64,000 nt of DNA from Capitella teleta (taxonomy: Eukaryota > Annelida > Polychaeta > Capitellidae): NCBI GenBank assembly GCA_000328365.1, contig KB310318.1, positions 238,401 through 302,400 on the forward strand. Reading direction: 5' to 3'. The position numbers and the translations under genes were made by a program. Below, piece by piece: positions 26,722 to 39,622 of the stretch. The notes below the pieces were generated by a model. That model worked only from the letters and a program-made list of their open reading frames with translations. It had not been told where the DNA came from and did not search any database. The first letter of the stretch is position 1. Each line of letters starts with the position of its first letter.

Positions 26722-26806
26722 ACTCAACATGAAACCCCGAGGAATCGAATTTGTTTGCTTTGCTGAGATTCAAGACAAATCCGGAACTACAGGGTAAACA
26801 TTGAGG
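26722..26806 (-). ncRNA. mir-10: mir-10 microRNA precursor
   Basis: On the minus strand the 5' arm 26775-26796 begins TACCCTGTAGTTCCGG and ends ATTTGT. It matches the animal miR-10 mature sequence at 20 of 22 positions, with an intact seed. The 3' arm 26733-26754 (begins ACAAATTCGATTCC, ends GGGGTT) pairs with it around a loop of about 20 nt. Pairing extends outside through CTCAA/TTGAG at 26723-26727 and 26801-26805. It lies between Hox4 and Hox5 on the Hox strand, the conserved bilaterian position of mir-10. It should repress targets, including Hox mRNAs, post-transcriptionally. Two substitutions in mature bases 11-16 relative to the common form are noted. Recognition rests on sequence, fold and location together. 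Confidence 0.93.
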
Positions 26807-29028
26807 AGCACTGAAGACGAAATGGACACGGTTGAATGAAACAAAAATTCGTGAAAAAGAAAAAGAAAAGAAATATATTTAGTGAATGTAGACGATAATT
26901 ATGTTGATGTACCGTACAAGCAGCTAACACTAAATAATGGTAATAGGTTTGACACATCAATAATGTTATTCTATGAATGACTATGTAGATGCAGGCTCCA
27001 AAGGTAAGAGAAAAGTCAAGCATCACACATCGACGTGAAAAAGAACTCTGCACAACATTGTACAATAACCATGCATATTAGTGCTTTGTGGAACATTGCA
27101 TGCAAAATGCAATGATAACGGGTACGGGAAGGCTAGCACTGTGAGAACAGGTTGAAACAGATTTCATCCATGCCATACTATTAGTACTGTTGTATACATT
27201 TAGTAAATTGTTTTGTGAGCATTGATTCACATTTTGAATAACGATAAATTAATCAACCTATTATATGCAGTGGTCAATGAATCATAATGGACACAATGGG
27301 TCAGAAGGACACACGCCTGCTAGACACATCAAATGAACGTCATTCAGCATCACCTTCCAGCATAATGAATTGACCTTAAGCCTTAGGGCATACAGTGTCA
27401 TTATCTTGTACATGAACGTCTGGAATAAAATTTTGATTCCAGCTAATGCACCAAGACCAGCAGTTTCTGGCATTCGATGACATGCATACCACAGAATTAT
27501 TATTGGTCATGCAAATGATTGCCACCTGGAAGCATGCCAACAACTCCCTCTCGCCTGATTACTAACATGTAATCACCAAAGGAACCGAAATTGATGGCAG
27601 ACTTATGGGGCACTTGAAGCCTGAGTCGTAACATGCACATGGAGCTAGAAAACCTAGGACCCATTTGGGTAATGTTTGGCAAAAGTACTACCAAATGTGC
27701 TCAACCTGTTTATTTCAAGTACGCTGTGAAAAATAGATAGTCAATGACTGAATGAGAGGCTTGTGTAATAAGTGACGAGCACACCAAACGATCATACCTC
27801 GACAGATGAGCCATCAGACCTTTTGGATAAGGAAAAAGAATCAGTTCTGACCAATCTATAATAACCGAATGATGCAACAATATTCAAGAGTTTGCAAGTT
27901 TATTATTTTACTCGGCTTGTTGGGACAATCAAAAGAATGAATAATTTAACCCATCATAATGCGTATAGGGTTGATCTGGCAAATGGAAAAGCCTTCTTTT
28001 GGTACAAGTTTGAAGGGAACAGGAGTTGATATCTGGCACAGATTGGCTATAAAGCTGGTCAGTCTAACATTGCTTGCCAGAACTTTACTGCCACCCAGTT
28101 TTGGAACAGGCCCCCTAGCAAATAGCAGGAGACACAGGTACACGCACGATAGAGTCTCCCGATTGATGCAATCAAGAAGTTTTCAAGTTCAAGTGAATCA
28201 TTTTGACATGCCTGACATGTTGGCAACTCTTGTGGGGCAGAGACCAGGGAGGCCCATCCATTAAATGATCTTACTTTATTAGCCCTGGATATTGTAGTTG
28301 ACTTACAGATAGGGAGGAATCCCATGTCCCTGAATCAGGAAGCCCTGCAAGACAGTCTGAATAAAAACTTCGTCAGATCTTTGGCAGCTTTCCTTGAAAT
28401 TGTCTCTCCAGCTTTTCCAATATGGTACAATGCACAGTGACAGCCCGAAAAAGTTGTTATGCGCTTGGGCAGCACTGAACATTTATTATTATTAAATATC
28501 AATAATTATATGCTTGTCTAATCAAACATTATACAAGGAGTACTTTTAAATGGTACTTATATCTTTCCAGATCACAGATGCAAGGGTTTACGTAGATAGC
28601 ACCAAGTTCCTTCATTTCTGGACTCTTGTGATACTTTTAGTACTCCATTGATTTGCAGCAAAACATTCACTATAAATATACGTATGTGTAATATCAGAAT
28701 GTAACAATAAGTTATAATTGTAAAGTTGGACAATACATATAGAATTTAAACACAATTATGGTTTCCAATTTATTATTTGTATCCTACATGCACTAATGTC
28801 TGCGTGAAAAACACCTGTTAAAGGTCAAATGTGAATGCCCATTGATCATGATAAGCCTTGAAATAAATGCTATTGAACACCACTCCCAGAAATCTCACGA
28901 ATCAAGAATATCGCATGCATGACTTAGCAGGTTGGACTGTGAGTTCCCTGGAAGTGGCCTTGATGGGCAGGGTCAGGTGGGCTCTGTTTGGTCTGTTATT
29001 GAACACATGCTTATTGTTTCCACAGGCG
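26807..29028. other. Intergenic DNA, no gene seen
   Basis: Upstream of mir-10 on its strand, so possibly within pri-mir-10. Base composition is a little more GC-rich and less TCGA-rich than the flanks. Overlapping frames near 27946-28325 on both strands look like chance. No repeats recognised. Confidence 0.45.
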
Positions 29029-32000
29029 GTTGCCATGGCAATGAGAAAAACAGGCCTAGCAAACGGCTATGTATGCTTGAGTGCCTGTTTGATAGATTAT
29101 GAATGATGAGGCCTGTCAGTGGATGCTTTGTAGACGCGACGCGTGTGCATTGCATCCATGGGTGTGATAGTTTATTGATGAAAGTCTCTCTTTTTAGGCA
29201 TATTGTCACCAAAGCCTAGACGCTATTTTTCCGCTGATATACCTCTTGAGGGTTGGCGGCTTTACGCAATCGCTTAGAAGTGTATTTGAGATGGATAAAC
29301 AAACTGCAGATGAGCAGAAAATTTGCTGAGAGATCAGAGAAATTGTGCCACTTTGATCTCACTGTGAGGGGGGTCTTGGTTGCCCAGTCCAATTTAGTGA
29401 GCAGTCCAGCCGCATGATCGATTGCCATGGCAACCGTTTCTATTGGCAACAAAGGTCAAGCGCGTCACTCAATTGGAAGATCATGGGGATATACTCACGA
29501 ACGACTCCCTGTAGTTGAGTGAAATCGCCCAGATTTTTTTTTCACATCTTCTAGTTATACTGCAGAGTCAAAAGTAAGTTAGCGAAAGATTCTTTCAATG
29601 CGTGAAATACTGAACCGTTGACAGAAGTTTCCTTCAGGGCAGAAATGATACCAGTATATTTAGAGCACGGAATCCACAAAGGCTCCAAGTGTTCTATAAA
29701 CTATATGCATAGTATCAGTACTAGTATTGATTACTACAAAGTTAAAGCTAAACAATAATGAACGAATTCCAGAGAAGGGTTTCAGAACAAAAGCAAAACT
29801 AGTTACTACCAAGCAGTAGCGTAGGTAGTGGACTCACCTGAAGTTCAGATTGGATATAAGACCAGCACACTTCACCTCAGCGTATTAAACTAAGGACACG
29901 GGGTTATTAGTGTTAATTTATGTGCATAAATTAAATCCTCTGGGGACAGCAAAAGGGGGAGGAGGTTACAGGGCATTTGGTTTTATTGCTTGCTTTGCTG
30001 TTTGCTTTCGAGTGGGGTGTCCTTGAATTGATGGTCCTAATGGGGTGAAATAGTCTTTAAGGTCGCTGGTTCAGTTCAGACCGTACTATATTTTTTGTTT
30101 TTAACTTTCAGAGTATCACAAACACGAAGAAAAATATATTTTGTTCCCCCAAATATATACAATCAATTTTATCCGTTTTTCCTAAGGAAGAACGAAGCAG
30201 ATATGACGTCATCTGGAATGTAATCTACATTCCCCAATGTGTTGCATAATACAGCGGTTGTTATGCAATAGACCTATCCCTGTTATCTGACTGGAATGAT
30301 GGATCGATCCTTGGTGATTGCTCCCTAACGACCATGGTTAATTTATGCATGATGTAACACTTGGGCTTCTCTCATTGGCTGATATAATATCTCCATAGCA
30401 ACCAATGCATTTGTTATTCTCTTTCTCGTTTGGCGTTTGTTGGATTATTGGTTGAAAATGTTTGTAAAAGACTTTATTTTCGTCTTTTCGAATTTCATTA
30501 TGTTTCTAATTTCTTTGAATTGACTGATTACAGTATGTTTGGCGTTTTATTTTTATTTTTGTTTTTATTTTCATTTTATTTTTTTTTTTTTTTTTATATA
30601 TTTATTTTATGTTTATTTCTTTTTATGCCCGATTACCTTGAATGCTATATTGCTGTCTAAATGTAGAATATTTTGATTGTTAAGTTTTATTTCATAAGTA
30701 TTACTTATATTTTCTTGTGGTTGTCGAAATAATAAAATTGTTCAATATTCTATTATCATGCATGGTTACAAAAATATTGATTATCTAGAACTATTATCCA
30801 CACTTGAAAATTATTTATTCGATAATTTATTGCAGTTGGAATATCGTCAAAGGGATGCAAATTACATCCAAGGAAGTATTTTAATATAATTGCATAAAAT
30901 CGAAAATCATGAATTTAAATTGAAACAATTATATGAAAATAACAAGTTTAACTGGCTCAGATTGGATTCAAAAGAAGTCATTATATATATCAGAAAATGT
31001 TGAAAAGCTTATTTAAACCGAGAACGAACGATCGAAAGAGGAGGAGAGAGAAAAGTCAAAATGTCAATAATTTTGTGTGATTTATGTTTTTATTTCCTGA
31101 GGCGCCATTCTTGAGTTCGTTTCTGTGAACGATCGCGTTGCAACTGAGGATTGAGATGATACTACGTGTCACCATGGTGATGAAACACCATGGTTACTGT
31201 TCAGTGTCCCAGCAGAGAAGAAATATTGATTGATGACTGTTGGTAGAATAATTTCAATCTAACGAAATTGTGTTCAATTTCTTCGATGTAATTACAAAGA
31301 AAAAAATATTTAGATAAATCAGAGTTCGTCGAGTTTGCTTATTTTTGGGGGAAAAAAAAAACTATTTTTGCTTATAATTGAATAATTACTTTATTCGATA
31401 TCGATCGATACATAAAACGAGAACTCATCACAATTATCAGAGTATCGACCAAAGAAAATCTAGAAGCGTTTTTGCTTAAACTTAACGGACAATCTTCGTT
31501 CTCTGCAGATAATATTGTTTCCGTGTACGTTGCCATGGCAACTGCTATTACTGTACGCGCATAAGAATTTCCTTTTGATGCGAAGATAATATTCTTGTCA
31601 CGACAACTATCCCTGGATATGCAATAAAGAGCAGGAATTTCTCGAAGAAGAATAAGAAAAATATATATCGAAGAAAAACCTAAAACTTATCTACCGCGAG
31701 CGCAGGCGACTTCAAGTCTTGACGGATGCCTCTGACATTATACGCCTTGTCAATTCTAAGAATTACGTTTCCAAAACGAGTGATTGATTGCCATGGCAAC
31801 CACACGCCGTGAAAACAACAAGCGGCCTTATATGGAAATGATCTATTCACTTTTCAGACATGATTGATAGGATCTGTAATAATTGTCAGTTCTTGAAAAG
31901 GCAAGAAATTCGCGATATCATCTGTGTTTTGGCAATAAGTATATAATTCCTAAAAGTGGGGGGATACTAATCATTTTCTAAGAAAATTGCAGAAATTGCG

Positions 32001-33268
32001 GCTGAGGTTTTAGATATGTGTCACTAAATATGATTAAGTTGGTAACTCAGATTTCGTTGTAATTTCATTTTTTAAATTTCGGTTTATGAAAATCTACAGT
32101 TTACAATTATGATATATTATCTCAATTACCTATATAAGAAGAAATACAAAATTGTCCTCTTGAAAAAAGAAAACAACAAAAAAACCCTTCAAAAAAACAA
32201 AAAAACAACGAGAATAATAATTCGTTTGGATGTGTGTGCTTTCAAATATACAATTTTGATCTAATCTCAGTCTATCCTTAATAAGTTAATCTAATCCAAA
32301 GACTCGGTGAATATATATTGAGTGCAAACATTGATAAAATAAAACATAAAAAATCCGCCCAATTTCGCGATTGAATTCCCGTAAAAAGAGTAAACGAACT
32401 TCATTCGATATCAAATTGCTTAAATTCATCCGCGACCTATAAAATATCGATATTTCGTTTCCTGATTTACCCTTTTGCTAAGTGATATCATCCCCACCCA
32501 TGTATTTTTATTCAACGAAAATAGTCCCAAAAATTACAACGAAATTCGATGGCATTTATATGACTCGGTCACCACCACCTCTCCCCGCCCCCCTCGAAAC
32601 CCTTAAAACCCTTAACTCATCGATCATCCAGTATCACGCAAGAATCACAGAATCAAACAAAACAAAATAAATTCGCATCGATCATTGGCGGATTCTCCGT
32701 TTGATCAATTCATCGCACTGAGACCCATTCGTTTATTAAAGGAAAAAAAACCCAACCCCCACAAAAGATCCATCTCGCAGAGACCTCAAATTGACAGCGT
32801 TGGATCTTAGGAAGAGGCGAAAACCATCCGTCTTGTGAAATTATGCCTGTCAATTTCAGATATTGAATTGGGTTCCATGTCAGTCGAGCGGTGGTGATCC
32901 ATTAAACCCGGCCTGTCATGCCAATAATACCCCCGTCTCCAAGGCTTTTTCTCTTTGCCATGGCAACCAACAATATCCAACTCACATTTCCCGTGGGAGA
33001 AGCAGGCATAGCTTATCAGGGATTTCAGGCTCTTTAGGTCCAGTGGGAGATTGAAAAGCCCCGGGATCTGCTGGGGGATTTCGGATGAAGGGAGCACTCT
33101 GCCGTGGGATGCGGAGGTATTTGCCACCCCTCCCCCCACCCCCATCTCAGATGCACTCTCTCCTTCAGGAATGAACAGTGTAAACACACTGTATTTATTT
33201 CGTTTACATCCAGATCAAAGATTGTTATTTCGTTTGTTGCTGGAGCAACGAACTGGTACCATGGTAAT
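29029..33268. promoter_or_regulatory. Dense cluster of X-box palindromes
   Basis: About eleven 14-15 bp X-box-like sites in 4.2 kb: 29029 (GTTGCCATGGCAAT), 29421 (ATTGCCATGGCAAC), 29436, 30391 (right half beside CCAAT), 31168 (GTCACCATGGTGAT), 31184 (AACACCATGGTTAC), 31529 (perfect GTTGCCATGGCAAC), 31787 (ATTGCCATGGCAAC), 32954 (TTTGCCATGGCAAC), 33236 (GTTGCTGGAGCAAC) and 33255. Surrounding sequence differs at each, so this is not a tandem repeat. RFX-family proteins bind such sites as dimers. The stretch has no protein gene and probably acts as regulatory DNA. Confidence 0.5.
30545..30595. repeat. T-rich low-complexity tract
   Basis: Runs of T broken by single A, G or C. They generate a Phe/Leu-rich open frame that has no support as a gene. 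Confidence 0.8.
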
Positions 33269-36200
33269 AAATAAATAATATTATTATTTTTTTTTTTTTA
33301 TGGCATTTGTACTCTGTATTTATACGAGTCTGCTCATGTTCATGAATTAGCAAAATTTAGTATCGATGTGAAGGAGCCGTTTGTATTATTCCCGTGGGTA
33401 TGGAGATGAGCATCTCCCACTCCCCTACGAATGTTGTCAACAACATCGTTTGACCGATGTTCATTTTCGTTCATGCTGATTAATTTTCAGTCATGTGAAC
33501 TTAGCCTATTATCAAGTGTAATTCAGGCCCTGTACTCCAGAGGAGAAAATGGTGCATGACGTGTTTGATCACTGGAAAATATTTAATGATTAAAAGATTG
33601 GAAATATTATGGGAGAAGAGAAAAGGAAAACGAAATAACAACAAACAAAAAAACAAACCCCCAAAAAACAACAATAATATAACATAAAAACAAAAAAGCA
33701 AGGATAAAAATAACAAAACAAAAACTGAGCAAAATAAAATTTTGGAAATTTCGCTATCAACAACGAATAATTAACGAATTTCGTTAACGAAAGTTGGAGT
33801 TCGAAGTACCTTATTCATGCTATTCATGCCGGTTCACGCATTATGCCTGAAACCCTGATATTTTAAACCGCTCGCGAGCGACGGAATTGCTTTCAGTCAA
33901 TTGAGAAGCAATTTCTCCCCCCTCCCCCACCCCAATATATGCAGTCTGTAAAATGAGAAGGAAAAGGGATGAAAAGAAAAATGTGGAAGAAAGAATGGAA
34001 GGAAAAATTCCATCAATCGGGAAAGTTTCTTTTAAGTTCATATTTTTATAGCAAATTCCTTCCTTACATTCCCTTACATTCCCACGAAAATACTCGACAT
34101 CTGCTAATTTGAATCAGAATAATTACTTACATAACTATTTTGGGTCATAGCCTAGAGAAATGTAATAGCTGGAAATCAAAAAAAAAAAAATTAACCCTCC
34201 AGTTGATTAAAACGAAAAACAATTATTTTGCTCGTAATTAGAATAATTTTCACCTTTCAATTATGAGCAACGTCATTTCAACGAAAGCCGCCTTAATTAA
34301 AACACATTTTCCAGGTGTGTCTCAAGGTCAATGAACCTTCGATAATCGAAAGCTTCGATGAACATTTTTCATTCGCTGTAAAGAGCAGCCTATAAGGCAT
34401 CCAGGCCGTAACATTATGCGCCTGCATGAATTAAATAAATTGCATAATTTATGCACTCTTACAGACAGCGCCCTCCGGTGAATGTCTGGGTACCATAACA
34501 ATGGTGAACATTTCAGTTGCATACGCTGTCATAACGTTCTCAGTGAGCTTCCTTTCTGTTGATGCGTTTTTGGCTTTTTGATGCTGCTGGGATGATTATC
34601 CATAGTAAACACTGCAATAACTGATAACATCAAATACACGAATTACATGCATAAAATATATTCATTATAAATAGTCGAAGTCACTCCCTCGTGTTCCTAA
34701 TGCGCTGGACACAATATATATTATTAGCCTCCCGATGACAGCTAATGCTATCTAGCTATGATAAGCCGCTTAAAGTTAACATTCCCAACTAACGATTATT
34801 TCATAAAATCCAACATTCAATTCGATACAATTTCGGATAAATTCGCGCTATGGTTTTTAAGCGAAATTTGTTATATTTCTGGAACTAGAATAATATTGTA
34901 TAAACATTTCGATTTAATGTTTCAACAAAATCCCTAGGATGTTGAGACAACATTCGTTGTGTTTAATGGAATATTTCGCTTTCTAATTCTTAATAATTCA
35001 ATTCAAGAAATCAGAAATTCATAGAAACTATCAGAATATAATACTTGATTCGGATTTTAAAAAACAAACTAATTTCGATTCAGAACAATCTTTTTGGAAC
35101 ATTATTTTAAAATATACTCATTTCATTGCAGTCTATAATATATTCTTCGAAGCCTCGTGAGCGAAGAATTACTTATATGTTGATATCAGTCAAAACATAA
35201 ATTTCTTTCGAATAAACTCCACCAGTCGAGAAGGAAAGATAAAATTAGATATCGTTCACCTTAGATATAATCTTCATATAAACCGATAAAAGTAAGCTAT
35301 ATTAAATGACAACAAACTATACTCAAACGTCACTGTAATAACGACTCTGATTTTCTAAGAATTCGTTGGCTGCTCTCGTTGCTATAGCAACTGTGGCGTC
35401 TGAAGCGCACCCAAGCGAATGGATGCAGAGTTAGATCACATTATGCTGTGTTACGTGCAGTTGCTTGGTGGCGCCACAGATATGGAGCGTTATGATTTTG
35501 AATCAGCATAAAGCGTAAAATTGGCATTTTTCGACACTTTTCAGGGAGATGTATTGGGAAATTGCGTGAGAATAAGCGATTAAGTTGTTAATTTGCTCAT
35601 ATTTCGATATAATATCCATGATTATCTCACTTTAGCTTCATTCTAGCCTCACTTTGCCTCGATTGACTTCGATTCGTGAATAATTTATACCGCTGATAAT
35701 AAATTTCTCTTCCATCACGTCATGCGTATCACAATATGGCCTAAAATTCCAATAATATATATCTTCCCTTTGATGTTACAGTGGAAGATTCTCGTAGATT
35801 CGAGCAACACAATTTTCAGAAATATTTAAAATATCTAAAATGGCGGAATACTTTCAACAGGAAGAAGAAAAATATCCCAACGAATTCGAACGAAAGAAAA
35901 ATCGTCAAATCAGGAAAAAGAGATGCAACTTACCTTTTTCTGTTCAGCAAAGGCCAAGCGTGGGCACCGAAGTCAAATCCAGACACCACCCACGAAATAT
36001 ATCCAATTCTGTGTATTTCTCAGAAATCCTGTTTAGGACTGACACAATCGGATACAGCGACAAAAGGAGGCCTTCCGAAAAATTAGGCCATGTGCATATG
36101 ATTATGTTGCCAGGGCAACCACGCGCATTCAAATTGAATAAACAATGCGATCGACTTATAGAGTCACGATTCGAACTGCTTTGTAGCGCTGTCTGTAGCA

Positions 36201-36300
36201 GACTGTTTCGTAAAACGATGTCTAGGTGGGCATAACCTTGGAATACGAGAGAAGGGAGGAAAAAACAGCAATTATTCTTTGATTTAGTATGCTATAATGC
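33269..36300. other. Intergenic DNA with scattered X-box and CTCF-like sites
   Basis: A-rich low-complexity stretch at about 33600-33730. CTCF-like minus-strand TCACCGGAGGGCGCT at 34467-34481. Perfect X-box GTTGCTATAGCAAC at 35378-35391 and GTTGCCAGGGCAAC at 36106-36119. A YY1-like word is at 35837-35845. A 131-codon plus-strand frame (35840-36235) with a fair start context has no domain and is not called a gene. Confidence 0.5.
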
Positions 36301-36480
36301 CAAGCAGAGTTTTAGCACAAGCCGGGCCACGTGATTTCCTCCGACCAATCACAGCGCTAGTTTTGAAACGATAAAACTTTATCCGCGTGAAAAATAGTAA
36401 TTAGGGAGAAAACTTGAGCTGGCTTATTTCCACTGAGCTTAGCAGACGTCCTAGAAGATTCTAGAGTGAATATTGTGAAA
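36300..36480 (-). promoter_or_regulatory. Promoter-like module, possible pri-mir-10 promoter
   Basis: CACGTG (36328-36333) is followed by 11 bp and CCAAT (36345-36349), then CACAGCGC. The order, spacing and plus orientation are almost those of the Hox4 promoter (CACGTG, 12 bp, CCAAT, GAGCGC) and the Hox5 promoter (CATGTG, 11 bp, CCAAT). Both of those genes are read on the minus strand. By analogy this module would drive a minus-strand transcript towards mir-10, 9.5 kb away. No protein gene starts here. Strand and function are inference; an enhancer is the main alternative. Confidence 0.35.
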
Positions 36481-37678
36481 TATCGAATTGGATATATTTG
36501 TGTTATTTCTGTTTAAGTGTTTATTTCGTTCTGAGGTTTGTATCGACGAGGATGTTTTTTTTTCCTTTATTTGACCTATTTTTCAGACAATAACAAACTA
36601 TGTTTGTAACGAATGAGAAGGCGAATTGCGTGTGAATAGGCATGACATAATGCTCGCTTAAATGTGCTGACGTTGCATAGTATTATGCAGATAATATTAT
36701 TACACGCTTTGATAATATTTTTAATGGTTATCATAGTCTTAACACATCAAATAGATGTTCGTGTTTAGCATCACATGCGGTAAATGATATTTTGTATTTT
36801 TGTATCACTAGTCAAAATGAGTAACAATGTTAGTCATGTATCGATTCATGCTTGATATATCGATATAATATTGAATTTATGTGTAAAATAATAGAAGTTA
36901 AATATGCTACACTATATAACCCAGATCAAATGCTTGCAATTGATAATAAAGGGATTATATATAATTATACTCCTGTGAACTATCGGTTCTATCCTGATAG
37001 CATGACGGTGAAAGTTTGTATCACGTTCGTTAAAAAAAAAAAAAAAATTAAAATTAAATAAAAATAAATAAATACAAATCTAACCTTTGTTTAAACTGAA
37101 TCCAATCACAAAATAAATAAAATAATCCTTGTTCAACACAGAACTGCTCTCTTGGAATAAACTGCTACCGTGACAAAACGTCGAAACGAACAATATATAA
37201 AATTACAGATTGAGGTAGAGCAATGCAGAATGTTATCCCCGACTGTTCAAACATCGAAACACCACTAATACTACGAGAAGTATTTCGATCTTCACAAGTA
37301 CTCGAGAGTTGGAGAGCCATATAAAAAGTTCGTAGAGGGTATCAAAAGTTCACAGCTGTCCAAATTGAATTCTATTCGATCGTAAATTCGTGAATGCTAT
37401 TCGATTTTTTTTTCCATCTTGATAATTCGTTATACTTTTATTACTCTCTTCTCAGTAAAATGTATTTTTTTTTTTGCCATTTTATAATTGATTCAACAGA
37501 ATTTCATCTTTTTTTATTATTATTATATATTTCCTTCTGTTGAGAAAAAGAAAAGAAACATATATAAATGAAATATATTTCGTCTGAGGTTCAATTATTT
37601 TCAACAAGACTTGTAATTTTATTTTTAAGTCAAATAATTTCGAAAGTACAAGTAACACGATATTTTTTTTTTTCTATT
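36481..37678. other. Intergenic DNA, no gene seen
   Basis: AT-rich, with A and T homopolymer runs near 37034-37047 and 37468-37476. No coding potential or recognised motif. Confidence 0.5.
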
Positions 37679-37961
37679 TGAGGATATTATAAATTAAGGA
37701 TTAATTAATTAATTAAATATGTCATTTCCATACCTAAAAAGTCTACAAATATCAATAATTATGTGTTACACATTAATCTGTAACTAAGTTGAGGGCTTAC
37801 TTGTTGAGGTTCATTAGATGAGAAAAAAATCACACAAAACACAAATGTTATGTCCGTGTGATTGTTTTTTTTTTTTCTTTTTTTTTTCTTGTTTTTTTTT
37901 GGTCATGTATGGAAGTGACATATTTAATTTATGAATTAATCCTTATTTTATAATATCCTCA
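37679..37961. mobile_element. MITE-like element with 55-bp terminal inverted repeats
   Basis: Arms 37679-37733 and 37907-37961 are inverted repeats matching at 51 of 55 positions, starting TGAGGATATTATAAA. The 173-bp interior is AT-rich with long T runs and a second short inverted pair (AAAAAAATCACAC with GTGTGATTG). No open frame. The 283-bp size with long inverted ends fits a non-autonomous DNA transposon or fold-back element. No clear target-site duplication was found, so the family is undetermined. The ~93% arm match suggests moderate age. Confidence 0.65.
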
Positions 37962-39622
37962 CAATAATTATTCAATAATATTTTTCAAAGGAAAATTGGA
38001 AATAAATCATTTGTAAGTAACTAAATAACATGGCCCAACTTGTAATCAAACTTCTTTGATGTAGTCTCAACGATAATCAAGTACCTTCTCCATTACTTTT
38101 ATCAGTGATGTGAGCTGTAAGCAAACACTCCTTATCTACGAGTACCTGACCTTGATGAAGACAAGCTTCTCATGTGATAAAAGGTTATAAAAAGGAAAAA
38201 AAAATAAAAGCTACACCAAGGAAAGGAGATATGTCGAGAGAATTCAGGGCCGTCCCAGGTAAATGTGGTAATCATGTAAAATGTATATCCAATCATCAAA
38301 ATTTGTCTTAAATAGACAATCATTCAACATTGCATTTATCTCTGCAGCCAAAAAGGGTGAAGACTAAGGATTATCCAATAAATACGCATTCTAAAAATAT
38401 ACAAAAATATCACCGGCCCCGACGAATACCATTGATATCACAACCCTATATTAGTCCATACAGAACAATACCCAGCATCTACCACTAGCCTATAAACGTA
38501 AGCACGGAGCTATGCCATTAAATGTGCAGAGCATGTGCCCCTCTTAAATAATTGACGTTCGCTTAGGAGGGGAGGGGGCAATAAAGGCCGGCAATAAACA
38601 GTAATTCACAGCCGCAGTACCAGACATAAATCCGCCTTTTCTAACGTTTTTACGACTTAGTGGGGCTGGCGGCCAAAAGCAAAGGGAAATGCACAGCTGC
38701 TGTTATATCTGATGCTCCCAACTCACAGCAAGGACCTTCTTCTCCTGTATTACATGGATATTACGTGCTTGGATTAATTAGAGCGATTGCGTCACCGTGT
38801 TTGTTGATATACACTTATACTGAGTGAGTATTGTTTTGGTCTTCTGGGGAATTTTAGGCAGTGTGATTGAGGAGGGGGGTGGGGTGCTATTTGAACTGAG
38901 ATGACCGGGAAATTGGGGATACCTTTCACTTGAGACCGAATTGAGATTCCTGATCATACTCAAGTTAAGGTGGTTTTGGTCTAGTCGGTTAATCATTTAC
39001 TGATATCTTGACAACATCTTGGGCGGGTTAGATTTAACAATATGGCATCAGTGAAATCTCATTACGGTTTTCTTGATTGCACAGATACGCTGATTAACAG
39101 AATATCATTCAATATAGCTCGATCTGTCTCTCTCTCTCTCTCGTTTAAAAGGGAGGGCATAGTGGACAAGTCCTTATGTTGTCGCCCAAAGCATCATAAA
39201 GCACTCTTTGTTTATAGTCATAATGTTACTGCACGTGGTGATTCATGACAACATTGTATTATGTTAATGAGATGATAATTTATGTTGCAAGACCGTTGCT
39301 ATGGCGATAGTGCAGCATGCAGCCATTAATTATCGATGCACGGTGACGGCTTCGTTGTCACAGTCGAACTTTCAATGCCGCGAACCTTACACCATAACTA
39401 TGTTGGCCAGCAAGTCGAACATTTATCATACTATTTGTGAGTTTATTTCGGATGATTGCGTAACCATCTTTGAATGTCAATTTAGTTGTGTTATGCAACC
39501 TTAAATTTCAAGTTCAGTAACGCCAGTTTTTGTCGTAAGAGCAAATTGAGGACAGGGATCAAAAAGGTCAATCTAAAAAGGTCACAAGCGCTGCATAAAT
39601 TACGTGTGCGTTCAAGCGGAAC
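37962..39622. other. Intergenic DNA, no gene seen
   Basis: A TC dinucleotide run at 39125-39142, CACGTG at 39232-39237, and an X-box-like GTTGCTATGGCGAT at 39295-39308. Short frames only. Confidence 0.5.

Noticed and set aside
27091-27115. ATTGCAT/ATGCAAT inverted repeat near mir-10
   Set aside because: Seven-base stem only; octamer-like words are frequent in AT-rich DNA.
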